From: Methylocystis bryophila
GTDB taxonomy: Bacteria; Pseudomonadota; Alphaproteobacteria; Rhizobiales; Beijerinckiaceae
Direction: 5' to 3'
DNA: 64,000 nt
Assembly: GCF_027925445.1 (NCBI RefSeq)
Contig: NZ_AP027149.1
Span: 3,794,501 to 3,858,500 of the forward strand
A program made the position numbers and the translations under genes. Positions 42,837 through 51,764 of the stretch are shown piece after piece. A model generated the notes under the pieces. That model was given only the letters and a program-made list of their open reading frames with translations. It was not told where the DNA came from and did no database searches. Within the stretch, counting starts at the first letter, position 1; each line of letters starts with the position of its first letter.

Positions 42837-44507
42837 TTAACCGCCGACGATCAGCACATGCACGGTCGGCTTCTTACCCCAAACGGAGAATACGGCGCCG
42901 CGCACAGAACGCTCAATCGCGGTCGCGAGCGAGTCGAAATCCCGCCGGCGCGGACGCGGCAAAGCTTCGAAACAGTCGAAGACGGCGTCGTCGATGACAC
43001 CGCCCATCTCGGCGCCGCTGCGGCCTCGCTTCGGCAGTCCGGAAGCGACGACATCCGGATCGCCGATCATCTCCCCCTGTCGCGACACGCAGAGCGCGAT
43101 CGAGATCACGCCAGCGAAGGCGAGCTTCGCGCGCTCGCGCACGGCCCCGTCGCTCTCGCCAATGAGCACCTCGCCATCCTTGTAAAGGCGGCCGGCCGCC
43201 ATCTTGCCGATGATTGCCGAAACGCCAGGCGCGAGCCGCACAACGTCGCCGTCGCGTGGGGACACGACCTGATCGACCCCATGCTCCCGCGCGAAAGCGG
43301 CGTGCCGCGCAAGATGATGCGACTCGCCATGCGCCGGCGCCGCCACCTTGGGCCGGAGCCAGTCATAGAGCCTGGCGACTTCGCCGCGCCTCGGATGGCC
43401 CGAGCAGTGCACGTGGCGATCGTGGTCGGTCACGATCTCCGCTCCGAGATCGCAAAGCTTGTTGATGAGGCGCTGAACGTCGCGCTGATTGCCGGGAATG
43501 GCCCGCGAGGAAAAGACGACGCGATCACCCGCGACGATCTTGATCGCCGGATGCTCGCCCGCGGCTGCGCGCGCCATTGCTGCGCGCGGCTCTCCCTGGC
43601 TCCCTGTGGCGAGGATGACGGTGCGATCGCGTGGCAGCGCCGCGAGATGCTCAAGCGAATAGAAAGGAGCGATCCCGTCCAAAAAGCCGAGCTCGCGGGA
43701 AACCTCGATCGTGCGGTCGAGCGCGCGCCCAGCGACGACCACGCTCCGCTTGCAGCTCGCCGCCGCTTCCGCAATTGCGCGCACCCGCTGGACATTCGAA
43801 GCGAAGGTCGTGACGATCACGCGCCCCCGCGCTTCGGCGATGACGTCCTGCAAGGCGATCGCCACCTCGCTTTCCGAGAAGCTGTGCCCCTCCCGCAAGA
43901 TGTTCGTCGAGTCGCAGATGAGCGCCGTGACGCCCTCGTCGCCCAAGGCGCGCAACCGAGCTTCGTCAGTGCGATGGCCGACGCCAGGCGTCTCGTCTAT
44001 TTTCCAGTCGCCCGTATGCAGCGCGAGGCCGGCCGGCGTGCGGATCGCCAGCGCGCAAGCTTCCGGAATCGAATGCGCCATCGCGATATATTCCACCTGA
44101 AAAGGCGAAAGATCTACCCTCGCGCCGGGCTTGACGAGAGTGATGTCAATATCGGGCGCGCCAGGTTCGGAAAGGCGTCTTGCTTGGATCAAGCCTGCGG
44201 CGAATGGCGTCGCAAACACTTTGCACTTGAGCTTCGGCCAAAGGGCCGCGAGCGCCCCGATGTGATCCTCATGCGCATGGGTGATGCAAATGGCGAGGAG
44301 ATCGCGCCCAAGCTGCTCGACCGCCGAAAGATCGGGCAGCACAATATCGATGCCGGGGAGATCGGGTCCCGGAAAGCCCAGGCCGCAATCGACGAGAATC
44401 CACTTGCGCGCCCGCGGCGGCCCATAGCCGTAAAGCGCGGCGTTCATCCCAATCTCGCCCAGGCCCCCGAGCGGCGCGAATACGAAATCGGCGTCTTGCT
44501 GGCTCAT
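42837..44507 (-). CDS. rnj: Ribonuclease J
   Basis: Metallo-beta-lactamase-fold 5'-exo/endoribonuclease of 556 aa. The zinc-binding HAHEDHIGAL motif, ALHTGDWKID, and the beta-CASP region with VTTFASNVQR and ATGSQGEP are present, then HCSGHPRRGEV. RNase J takes part in rRNA and mRNA 5' processing in alphaproteobacteria. The start overlaps the birA stop by 4 nt. The nuoN-birA-rnj order is conserved in Hyphomicrobiales. Confidence 0.95.
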   Translation of the reverse strand: MSQQDADFVFAPLGGLGEIGMNAALYGYGPPRARKWILVDCGLGFPGPDLPGIDIVLPDLSAVEQLGRDLLAICITHAHEDHIGALAALWPKLKCKVFATPFAAGLIQARRLSEPGAPDIDITLVKPGARVDLSPFQVEYIAMAHSIPEACALAIRTPAGLALHTGDWKIDETPGVGHRTDEARLRALGDEGVTALICDSTNILREGHSFSESEVAIALQDVIAEARGRVIVTTFASNVQRVRAIAEAAASCKRSVVVAGRALDRTIEVSRELGFLDGIAPFYSLEHLAALPRDRTVILATGSQGEPRAAMARAAAGEHPAIKIVAGDRVVFSSRAIPGNQRDVQRLINKLCDLGAEIVTDHDRHVHCSGHPRRGEVARLYDWLRPKVAAPAHGESHHLARHAAFAREHGVDQVVSPRDGDVVRLAPGVSAIIGKMAAGRLYKDGEVLIGESDGAVRERAKLAFAGVISIALCVSRQGEMIGDPDVVASGLPKRGRSGAEMGGVIDDAVFDCFEALPRPRRRDFDSLATAIERSVRGAVFSVWGKKPTVHVLIVGG

Positions 44508-45343
44508 AAACGAGAATCCTGGCCTGTGGGCGCGAAGGCGGCGCGATGCGCCAAGGCGACGTCGCCCGCGTCAATCGCGCGCCGGGCGGCGCCGACTGCG
44601 ATAACGAGCCGCCCGGAGGCGTCGATCGTCTCGAAGCGCCCCTCGATTTCCTCGCCCTGAGCAAGGAGAACGTGAACGGTTTCCCCCAAGCCGGCCGCCG
44701 CTTCAAGCCAGCGTCGCCTGATTTCGGCGAAGCCCGACCCTGCGGCCCAAAGCTTCAGCGCCTCGCAAAAGCGATCGGATAGCGTCCTGAAGAGCGTCTG
44801 CGCTGAAGGCGCCCGCGCGCCAAGCGTTGTAAGAGCTGCAGCGGGATAAGCCAAGCCCTCGGGCGCCGCGCTACAATTCACGCCGATCCCGACGACGACA
44901 ACGCCTGAGGCTGGCTGGCGCTCATCACCCGCCGAAAGCGCGAGACCCTCAAGAAGAACGCCGCCAAGCTTAGCGCGATCAAGCAAAATGTCATTTGGCC
45001 ATTTGAGCGCGAAACCCGTCTCGCCCGGGCAGAGGGCGCGCAACGCCTCGACGATGGCGACGCCCGCGACGAAGCCGAGCTGCGGCGCCCGTTCCGGCGC
45101 GACGCCGTCGCTCAAAATAAGGCTCGCGTGAAGATTGCCTGGAACAGACAGCCATTCTCTGCCAAGGCGCCCCCGTCCCCGGCTCTGCCGACCGGCGACG
45201 ATCCAAAGGGGGCCATGCTCCCCCTCTTCGAGGACGCGCCGGCGCGCCTCCTCATTCGTCGAGTCCAATTCGTCGAAGCTAAGGAGGCGGACGCCGTCGG
45301 CGTGCGCCTTGTCTCCAAGCGCGAATCTCTGCTCCGCGATCAA
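44504..45343 (-). CDS. birA: Biotin-[acetyl-CoA-carboxylase] ligase BirA
   Basis: Attaches biotin to the carboxyl-carrier protein. The 279-aa protein lacks an N-terminal DNA-binding domain, so it is a pure ligase. The biotinyl-AMP loop reads GRQSRGRGRLGREW, followed by GFALKWPNDILLDRAKLGGVL and VVVGIGVNC. The first start is TTG 45343, overlapping the nuoN stop by 3-4 nt; its coupling to nuoN and rnj places it in the nuo transcript. Confidence 0.94.
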   Translation of the reverse strand: MIAEQRFALGDKAHADGVRLLSFDELDSTNEEARRRVLEEGEHGPLWIVAGRQSRGRGRLGREWLSVPGNLHASLILSDGVAPERAPQLGFVAGVAIVEALRALCPGETGFALKWPNDILLDRAKLGGVLLEGLALSAGDERQPASGVVVVGIGVNCSAAPEGLAYPAAALTTLGARAPSAQTLFRTLSDRFCEALKLWAAGSGFAEIRRRWLEAAAGLGETVHVLLAQGEEIEGRFETIDASGRLVIAVGAARRAIDAGDVALAHRAAFAPTGQDSRL

Positions 45344-46791
45344 AAGAGCGATTTCGCTGCGGCGCTCGCCGCGGTCATCAGCGGTGCGGGATAGATCCAG
45401 AAGACCAGGAGGAAAATCGCCGTGATCGCCAGGATCGCGCGCGGCGCGAGCGGCGCGGGATCGAAGGCCGGCGCCGGCTCGTCGAAATACATCGTCTTGA
45501 TGATGCTCAGATAGTAATAGGCCGCGACGGCGCTCGCGAGAACGCCGATAACGGCGAGCGGGTAAAGACCCGCTTCGACCGCCGGTAGGAAGACGTAATA
45601 TTTGGCCCAGAACCCGCCAAGCGGCGGAATGCCGGCGAGCGAGAACATCAGCATCGACAGGAAGAAAGCCTGCCAGCTGTTCGTGCGAGACAACCCGGCG
45701 AGATCGCTGATCTTCTCGACCGGCTTGCCGCCGACGCGCATCATCAGAATCGCGGCGAAAGCGCCGAGCGTCATCGCCGCATACATCGCAAGATAGATCG
45801 CGACGCCACGAACGGCGGCTTCAGTCCCGGCGGCAAGACCAATCAGGAGGAAGCCCATGTGGCCGATCGAGGAGTAGGCCATCAAACGCTTGATGTTTTT
45901 CTGGCCGATTGCGGCGAAGGAGCCGAGCAGCGTCGAAGCGACGGCGAGGAACATCAGGATTTGCCGCCATTCCGGCACGATATGGGGAAAGGCGGTGAGG
46001 AGAATGCGCGCGAGGATCGCCACGGCTGCGAGTTTCGCCGATGACGCGAAGAAGGCCGTCACGGGCGTCGGCGCGCCTTCATAGACGTCGGGCGTCCACA
46101 TGTGGAACGGCACGGCCGAAATTTTGAAGGCCAGACCCGCAAGCACGAACACGAGGCCGAAGTCGACGCCAAGCGACGGATGTCCAGTCACGACGCTCGC
46201 GATCCCCGTGAAGGAGATCGTGCCGGCGAAGCCGTAAAGCAGCGACGATCCATAAAGCATCATGCCCGAGGAGAGCGCGCCAAGCGTGAAATATTTGAGG
46301 CCGGCCTCGGAAGCGCGCGCGTCGTCACGCGCAAAGGCGGCGACGACATAGAGGGCGAGCGACATGAGCTCGAGCCCAAGATAGAGCGCGATGAGATTGT
46401 CCGCCGAGATCAGCAGCATCATCCCGAGCGTCGCGATCAGAATCAGGATCGGATATTCGAACTTGTCGAGCGCGGCGCGGCGCAAGAAGTCCGTGGCCAG
46501 CAGCACTGTCGTCATCGAGGCGAGGAGCGTCACCGCCTTCACGAAGCGCGAGAAGGCGTCGTCTATGAAGGCGCCGTCGAAGATGCTCTGCTCGGAACGA
46601 GTCGACAGAACAATGGCGAGCAGCGCGAGCCCCAGCACGCCGATGGAGAGTTCGCAGACCAGAGCATAGGCTTTCTCGCCGCGCCAGGCGCCGATCAGCA
46701 ACAAGACGATAAGGCCGGTAGCCAGGATCGTCTCCGGCAGGAAGTGATGAGCGAGCGTCTGATAGAAGGACATGCCGGTCGAATCCGTCAT
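45340..46791 (-). CDS. nuoN: NADH-quinone oxidoreductase subunit N
   Basis: Antiporter-like proton-pumping membrane subunit of complex I, 483 aa, about 14 helices. Conserved features include LIALYLGLELMSLALYV with the essential Glu, KISAVPFHMWTPDVYEGAP with the helix 7 Lys, and NIKRLMAYSSIGHMGF. The start overlaps the nuoM stop by 4 nt. Last nuo gene of the cluster. Confidence 0.97.
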   Translation of the reverse strand: MTDSTGMSFYQTLAHHFLPETILATGLIVLLLIGAWRGEKAYALVCELSIGVLGLALLAIVLSTRSEQSIFDGAFIDDAFSRFVKAVTLLASMTTVLLATDFLRRAALDKFEYPILILIATLGMMLLISADNLIALYLGLELMSLALYVVAAFARDDARASEAGLKYFTLGALSSGMMLYGSSLLYGFAGTISFTGIASVVTGHPSLGVDFGLVFVLAGLAFKISAVPFHMWTPDVYEGAPTPVTAFFASSAKLAAVAILARILLTAFPHIVPEWRQILMFLAVASTLLGSFAAIGQKNIKRLMAYSSIGHMGFLLIGLAAGTEAAVRGVAIYLAMYAAMTLGAFAAILMMRVGGKPVEKISDLAGLSRTNSWQAFFLSMLMFSLAGIPPLGGFWAKYYVFLPAVEAGLYPLAVIGVLASAVAAYYYLSIIKTMYFDEPAPAFDPAPLAPRAILAITAIFLLVFWIYPAPLMTAASAAAKSLF

Positions 46792-48296
46792 TGGCCGGAG
46801 GCGGCGAGCGTCACCGCGCCGAGTAGCGCCGAATGGCTGGTCAGGAGGTTGGTCGTCGAGGCCGCGAAAGCGTCGAGCACCGGATTGGGCCGGACGCCAT
46901 AGTAGATGGTCAGCAGGACGAGCGGCGCGAAGATCGCGATTTCCCGAGGCGAGAGATCGGTGATCGAGGCGAGGCTCGCCTTCTCCAGCGCGCCGAAGAC
47001 CACGCGCCGGTAAAGGTAAAGCGCGTAGGCGGCGGACAGAATGACGCCCGTCGTCGCGAAGAGGGCGACGAAGCTATTGGCCTTGAAGGCGCCGACGAGC
47101 GTCAGGAACTCGCCGATGAATCCCGACGTTCCCGGCAAGCCGACATTGGCCATGGTGAAAATCATGAACACCACGGCGTAGAGAGGCATGCGGTTCACAA
47201 GCCCGCCATAGGCCGAGATCTCGCGCGTATGCATGCGGTCGTAGATCACGCCGACGCAAAGGAAGAGCGCGCCGGAGACGAGACCATGCGAGATCATCAG
47301 GAACAGCGCGCCTTGTATGCCCTGCTGCGTCAGTGTGAAGAGGCCCATCGTCACGAAACCCATATGCGCGATGGAGGAATAGGCGATGAGCTTCTTGATG
47401 TCCTCCTGCACCAGCGCGACGAGCGAGGTGTAGACGATCGCCACGATCGACAGCGCATAGATGAGCGGCGCGAAATAGGCCGAGGCGTCGGGAAACATCG
47501 GCAGTGAGAAGCGAATGAATCCATAACCGCCCATCTTGAGGAGGATGGCGGCGAGGATCACGGAGCCGGCCGTCGGCGCCTCGACATGCGCATCCGGCAG
47601 CCAAGTATGCACCGGCCACATCGGCATCTTCACCGCGAAGGAGGCGAAGAAGGCGAGCCACAGCCAGGTTTGCATATGCGCGGGGAATTGGGTCTTGAGC
47701 AGCGTCTCGATGTCGGTCGTGCCGGCAGTCCGGTACATCGCGAGAATCGCGATCAGCATCAAGAGCGAGCCCGCGAGCGTGTAGAGAAAGAACTTGAAGC
47801 TCGCGTAGACGCGTCTCTTGCCGCCCCAGATGCCGATGATCAGGAACATCGGAATGAGACCGCCTTCGAAGAAAAGATAGAAGAGCACGAGATCAAGCGC
47901 GCAGAACACGCCGATCATCAGCGTCTCGAGCACGAGGAAGGCAATCATATATTCGGCGACGCGCTTCTCGACCGATTGGAAGGAAGCGAGGATCGCGAAA
48001 GGCATCAGGAATGTGGTCAGCAGCACGAAAGGCAGCGAGAAGCCGTCGACGCCCATCTTGTAAACAATGCCGGCGCCGAACCAGGGTCTCTCCTCAATAA
48101 GCTGGAAGGCGGCGCTCGAAGCGTCGAACCGCTGCCAAACGACGAGCGACAGCGCGAAGACCGCGATTGTTGTGAAAAGCGCGGCCCAGCGAACATTGCG
48201 CACGGTCGCCGGGTCATCGCCGCGCTGCGTGAGGATGAAGGCCGCGCCGACGAGCGGGAGGAAGGTTAATCCGGAAAGTATGCCGAAACCGAACAT
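46788..48296 (-). CDS. nuoM: NADH-quinone oxidoreductase subunit M
   Basis: Antiporter-like membrane subunit of complex I, 502 aa. It has LVLFYLFFEGGLIPMFLIIG with the essential Glu, KMPMWPVHTWLPDAHVEAPT and DIKKLIAYSSIAHMGFV. The ATG at 48296 overlaps the nuoL TAA by one base (TAATG), the tight coupling normal here; the longer open frame upstream is just the overlapping nuoL region. Confidence 0.97.
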   Translation of the reverse strand: MFGFGILSGLTFLPLVGAAFILTQRGDDPATVRNVRWAALFTTIAVFALSLVVWQRFDASSAAFQLIEERPWFGAGIVYKMGVDGFSLPFVLLTTFLMPFAILASFQSVEKRVAEYMIAFLVLETLMIGVFCALDLVLFYLFFEGGLIPMFLIIGIWGGKRRVYASFKFFLYTLAGSLLMLIAILAMYRTAGTTDIETLLKTQFPAHMQTWLWLAFFASFAVKMPMWPVHTWLPDAHVEAPTAGSVILAAILLKMGGYGFIRFSLPMFPDASAYFAPLIYALSIVAIVYTSLVALVQEDIKKLIAYSSIAHMGFVTMGLFTLTQQGIQGALFLMISHGLVSGALFLCVGVIYDRMHTREISAYGGLVNRMPLYAVVFMIFTMANVGLPGTSGFIGEFLTLVGAFKANSFVALFATTGVILSAAYALYLYRRVVFGALEKASLASITDLSPREIAIFAPLVLLTIYYGVRPNPVLDAFAASTTNLLTSHSALLGAVTLAASGQ

Positions 48297-50314
48297 TAGC
48301 GAATGCTCCAGGCGCCGAGCCAGCTGACGACCGCCGCGACGCCAATGAGCATCGCGAAGGCGTAATGATAGAGATATCCGGTTTGCGCACGCACCGCGAG
48401 GCGCGCGCCGTCGACCACGCGCGCGGCCACGCCGTCCGGGCCGATCCCGTCGATGATACGGCCGTCGCCGCCCTTCCAGAATAGGCGCCCAATGGCGAAG
48501 GCAGGCTTCACGAAGATCCGGTCGTAGAGCTCGTCGAAATACCACTTGTTCAGCAGGAACTGGTAGAGCCCGGGGAAGGCCGCGGCGAGCTTCGGCGCGG
48601 TGCCGGGTCGCAGCACGTAGACGTAAAGCGAGACGAGGAAGCCCCCGATCATCATGATCGTGGGCGAAAGGGACGCCCAGGCCGGGATGTCGTGCATCTC
48701 GTGGAGGAGATGATTCTCCTCGCCAACGAAGAGCGAGCCCTTCCAGAATTCGTCGAACGCATGTCCGGCAAACTCGGGCTCGAAGACGAAGCCGGCCACG
48801 ACCGCGCCCACCGCCAGCACAGCGAGCGGGACAAGCATCACGAGCGGCGACTCATGCGGCTTGTGATCGTGCCCATGGCCGTGATCGTCATGGCCGTGAT
48901 CGTCATGGCCATGCGCGTGAGAGTGGTCATGATGCTCTTTCGCAGCAGGCGAGCCAAAGAAGGTCATGAACACGAGACGCCAGGAATAGAAGGAGGTCAA
49001 TCCCGCAGCGACCACGGTGCTGATGAAGCCGTAGAGCGCAGCCGGATGATGGCGGCTCGCGGCGAAAGCCGCCTCGATGATCGCGTCTTTCGAGAAGTAG
49101 CCCGCAAAGCCGAAGGGCGTATAGGGCACGCCCACGCCGGTGAGCGCCAGCGTGCCGATCATCATCATCGCGAAGGTGAAGGGAATGTCCTTTCGCAACC
49201 CGCCCATGCGGCGCATGTCCTGCTCGTGATGCATCGCATGGATGACCGAGCCCGCGCCGAGGAAGAGCAGCGCCTTGAAGAAGGCGTGGGTGAAAAGGTG
49301 GAACATGCCCAACGAATAGCCGCCGACCCCTTCAGCCACGAACATGTAGCCGAGTTGCGAGCAGGTCGAATAGGCGATCACGCGCTTGATGTCGTTCTGC
49401 ACGAGTCCGATCGTCGCGGCGAAGAAGGCCGTCGTCGCGCCGATGATCGTCACGAAGGCCAAGGCGTCCGGCGCAGCCTCGAAGATCGGCGAGAGGCGCG
49501 CGACCATGAAGACGCCGGCCGTCACCATCGTCGCGGCGTGGATCAGGGCGGAGACGGGAGTCGGGCCCTCCATCGCGTCAGGCAGCCAGGTGTGCAGCAG
49601 GAACTGCGCGGATTTGCCCATCGCGCCCATAAAGAGAAGCAGCGCCGCGAGCGTGAGGGCGTCGACGTTGAGGCCGAAGATATGCGCAATCTTGCCGTGA
49701 AGACCGGGAATCGCCGCGAAGACCGCGTCGAAGGCGACCGAATTGGTCAGCTGATAGACGAGAAAGATTCCGAGCGCGAAACCGAAATCGCCCACGCGGT
49801 TGACGACGAAGGCCTTGATCGCCGCGGCGTTGGCGGAGGGTTTCTGATACCAGAAACCGATTAGCAGATAGGAGGCGAGGCCTACGCCCTCCCAGCCGAA
49901 GAACATCTGCACGAGATTGTCGGCCGTCACCAGCATCAGCATCGCGAAGGTGAAGAGCGACAGATAGGCGAAGAAACGCGGGCGGTCCGGATCCTCGTGC
50001 ATGTAGCCGATGGAGTAGAGATGCACCAGACTCGAGACCGTGTTCACGACGACGAGCATCACCGCGGTCAATGTGTCGACGCGCAGCGTCCAATCGACCT
50101 TGAGCGTGCCCGAGGTGAACCAATTGGCGAGCAGCGAGGCGTGCGCTTCCTCGTGGCCAAAGCCCACGTCGAGGAAGATCTTCCAGGACAGCGCCGCGGC
50201 GACGAACAGCAGCCCCGTGGTGATGAGCTCCGACAGGCGAGCGCCGATCGCCCGGCCCAGGAGGCCGGCGATCATGAAACCGAGGAGCGGTAGGAAAACG
50301 ACTGCTGCGATCAT
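48296..50314 (-). CDS. nuoL: NADH-quinone oxidoreductase subunit L with histidine-rich loop
   Basis: Largest antiporter-like subunit, 672 aa, with the C-terminal extension that forms the lateral helix along the membrane arm. Conserved parts include LVQMFFGWEGVGLASYLLIG, QFLLHTWLPDAMEGPTPVSA and DIKRVIAYSTCSQLGYM. Residues 461-487 form an unusual loop, HHDHSHAHGHDDHGHDDHG and on to HKPH, with 13 His in 27 residues, between FMTFFGSPAAKE and ESPLVMLVPLAVLA. The encoding DNA has short repeats (GATCGTCATGGCC), so the loop may grow or shrink. It may bind Cu, Ni or Zn. Confidence 0.96.
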   Translation of the reverse strand: MIAAVVFLPLLGFMIAGLLGRAIGARLSELITTGLLFVAAALSWKIFLDVGFGHEEAHASLLANWFTSGTLKVDWTLRVDTLTAVMLVVVNTVSSLVHLYSIGYMHEDPDRPRFFAYLSLFTFAMLMLVTADNLVQMFFGWEGVGLASYLLIGFWYQKPSANAAAIKAFVVNRVGDFGFALGIFLVYQLTNSVAFDAVFAAIPGLHGKIAHIFGLNVDALTLAALLLFMGAMGKSAQFLLHTWLPDAMEGPTPVSALIHAATMVTAGVFMVARLSPIFEAAPDALAFVTIIGATTAFFAATIGLVQNDIKRVIAYSTCSQLGYMFVAEGVGGYSLGMFHLFTHAFFKALLFLGAGSVIHAMHHEQDMRRMGGLRKDIPFTFAMMMIGTLALTGVGVPYTPFGFAGYFSKDAIIEAAFAASRHHPAALYGFISTVVAAGLTSFYSWRLVFMTFFGSPAAKEHHDHSHAHGHDDHGHDDHGHGHDHKPHESPLVMLVPLAVLAVGAVVAGFVFEPEFAGHAFDEFWKGSLFVGEENHLLHEMHDIPAWASLSPTIMMIGGFLVSLYVYVLRPGTAPKLAAAFPGLYQFLLNKWYFDELYDRIFVKPAFAIGRLFWKGGDGRIIDGIGPDGVAARVVDGARLAVRAQTGYLYHYAFAMLIGVAAVVSWLGAWSIR

Positions 50315-50321
50315 CGCGCGC

Positions 50322-50633
50322 TCAACCTTTGAGGTTGTTGATGTCTTCCACCGCGATCGTGCCGCGGTTGCGGAAGTAGGTGACCAGAATGGCGAGCCCG
50401 ATCGCCGCTTCCGCCGCGGCGACGGTCAACACGAACAGGGCGAAGACCTGTCCGGTGAGATCGCCCAGCGCCGTCGAGAAGGCTACGAAGTTCAGATTGA
50501 CGGAAAGGAGAATGAGCTCCACCGACATCAAGATGACGATGATGTTCTTGCGGTTGAGCACGATTCCCGCGACGCCGAGCGTGAAGATGATCGCCGAGAC
50601 GACGAGATAATGAGAAAGACCGATGTTCGTCAT
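50322..50633 (-). CDS. nuoK: NADH-quinone oxidoreductase subunit K
   Basis: Small membrane subunit of complex I, 103 aa, three helices. It has GIVLNRKNIIVILMSVELIL with the membrane Glu and VLTVAAAEAAIGLAILV with the second. ATG 50633 gives the MTNIGLSHYL start; ATG 50642, overlapping the nuoJ stop (ATGA), adds three residues and may be used through coupling. Confidence 0.96.
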   Translation of the reverse strand: MTNIGLSHYLVVSAIIFTLGVAGIVLNRKNIIVILMSVELILLSVNLNFVAFSTALGDLTGQVFALFVLTVAAAEAAIGLAILVTYFRNRGTIAVEDINNLKG

Positions 50634-50638
50634 GGCGT

Positions 50639-51247
50639 TCATCCCTCCACACCGACCCGCGAGCGCACCTTCTTGAGCTCGACGACGCTCTTGGCCGTTC
50701 GGGCGTTCTGTTCCGAGATGTTCTGGCGCTTCACATTCGGACGGTGATGCAGCGTCAGCGAGATCGCCCCGATCATCGCGGTGAGCAGCACCAATCCCGC
50801 CGTCTGAAAGAAGATCACATATTTCGTGTAGAGCACGCGACCGAGAGCCGCCGTGTTGGTGACTTCGGCCACGATGGGCGTAGCCGCCGCCTCCCGCGCT
50901 CCAGGCGCCGAGTGCCAATTCAGCGCGACGAAGCCGAGCTCGAGAAGCACGACGACGCCGACCGCGGCGCCCGCCGGCAAATATTTCTGGAAACCCTGCC
51001 GCAGCTCGGCGAAGTCGACGTCAAGCATCATGACGACGAAGAGGAACAGCACCGCGACTGCGCCGACATAGACCACGACGAGCATCATGGCCAGAAACTC
51101 GGCGCCTTGCAGCAGGAAGAGGCCCGCGCCGTTACAGAAGGCGAGAATCAGCCAAAGCACCGAATTGACGGGATTGCGCGCGGCGATGACCCCGAAAGCG
51201 GAGGCGATCAGCACGGCGGAGAACATGTAGAAGAATAAGGCGTCCAC
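50639..51247 (-). CDS. nuoJ: NADH-quinone oxidoreductase subunit J
   Basis: Membrane subunit of complex I, 202 aa, five helices. Characteristic segments are FFYMFSAVLIASAFGVIAAR, NPVNSVLWLILAFCNGAGLF and FLAMMLVVVYVGAVAVLFLFV, which carries the pi-bulge helix region. Its stop overlaps the possible upstream nuoK ATG. Eighteen bases downstream of nuoI. Confidence 0.96.
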   Translation of the reverse strand: MDALFFYMFSAVLIASAFGVIAARNPVNSVLWLILAFCNGAGLFLLQGAEFLAMMLVVVYVGAVAVLFLFVVMMLDVDFAELRQGFQKYLPAGAAVGVVVLLELGFVALNWHSAPGAREAAATPIVAEVTNTAALGRVLYTKYVIFFQTAGLVLLTAMIGAISLTLHHRPNVKRQNISEQNARTAKSVVELKKVRSRVGVEG

Positions 51248-51265
51248 GGTCTCGTCCTTCGTTCT

Positions 51266-51754
51266 TCAGCGGTAGGGCGCGTCGAGCGCGATGTTGCGGG
51301 CGATCTCGCGCTCCCAGCGCGCGCCGTTCTCGAGCAGGCGCTCCTTGTTGTAATAGAGCTCCTCGCGCGTCTCGGTGGCGAATTCGGCGTTCGGCCCTTC
51401 GACGATCGCGTCTACCGGGCAGGCCTCCTGGCAGAAGCCGCAATAGATGCATTTGACCATGTCGATGTCGTAACGCGTCGTGCGACGTGTTCCGTCATTG
51501 CGGCGGGGCCCCGCTTCGATCGTGATCGCCTGGGCCGGGCAGATCGCCTCGCAGAGCTTGCAGGCGATGCAGCGTTCTTCCCCGTTGGGATAGCGACGCA
51601 GCGCATGCTCGCCCCGATAGCGCGGCGACTGCGGGTTCTTCTCATGCGGATAGTTGATCGTCGCCTTCGGCTTGAAGATGTAGCGTATGCCGAGAAAGAA
51701 CGCGGCTACGAACTCCAGAAGGAACAGCGATTTCGCTTCCTGATCCAGTCTCAT
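51266..51754 (-). CDS. nuoI: NADH-quinone oxidoreductase subunit I
   Basis: Peripheral-arm subunit of 162 aa that carries two [4Fe-4S] clusters (N6a and N6b). Both motifs are intact: CIACKLCEAICPAQAI and CIYCGFCQEACPVDAI. The N-terminal FLLEFVAAFFLGIRYIFKP helix contacts the membrane arm. It follows nuoH after 10 bases. Confidence 0.97.
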   Translation of the reverse strand: MRLDQEAKSLFLLEFVAAFFLGIRYIFKPKATINYPHEKNPQSPRYRGEHALRRYPNGEERCIACKLCEAICPAQAITIEAGPRRNDGTRRTTRYDIDMVKCIYCGFCQEACPVDAIVEGPNAEFATETREELYYNKERLLENGARWEREIARNIALDAPYR

Positions 51755-51764
51755 GACATAAACC

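Noticed and set aside
42744..44660. A 638-codon plus-strand frame opposite truA and rnj.
   Set aside because: Antisense shadow of clearly identified genes, with basic low-complexity composition.
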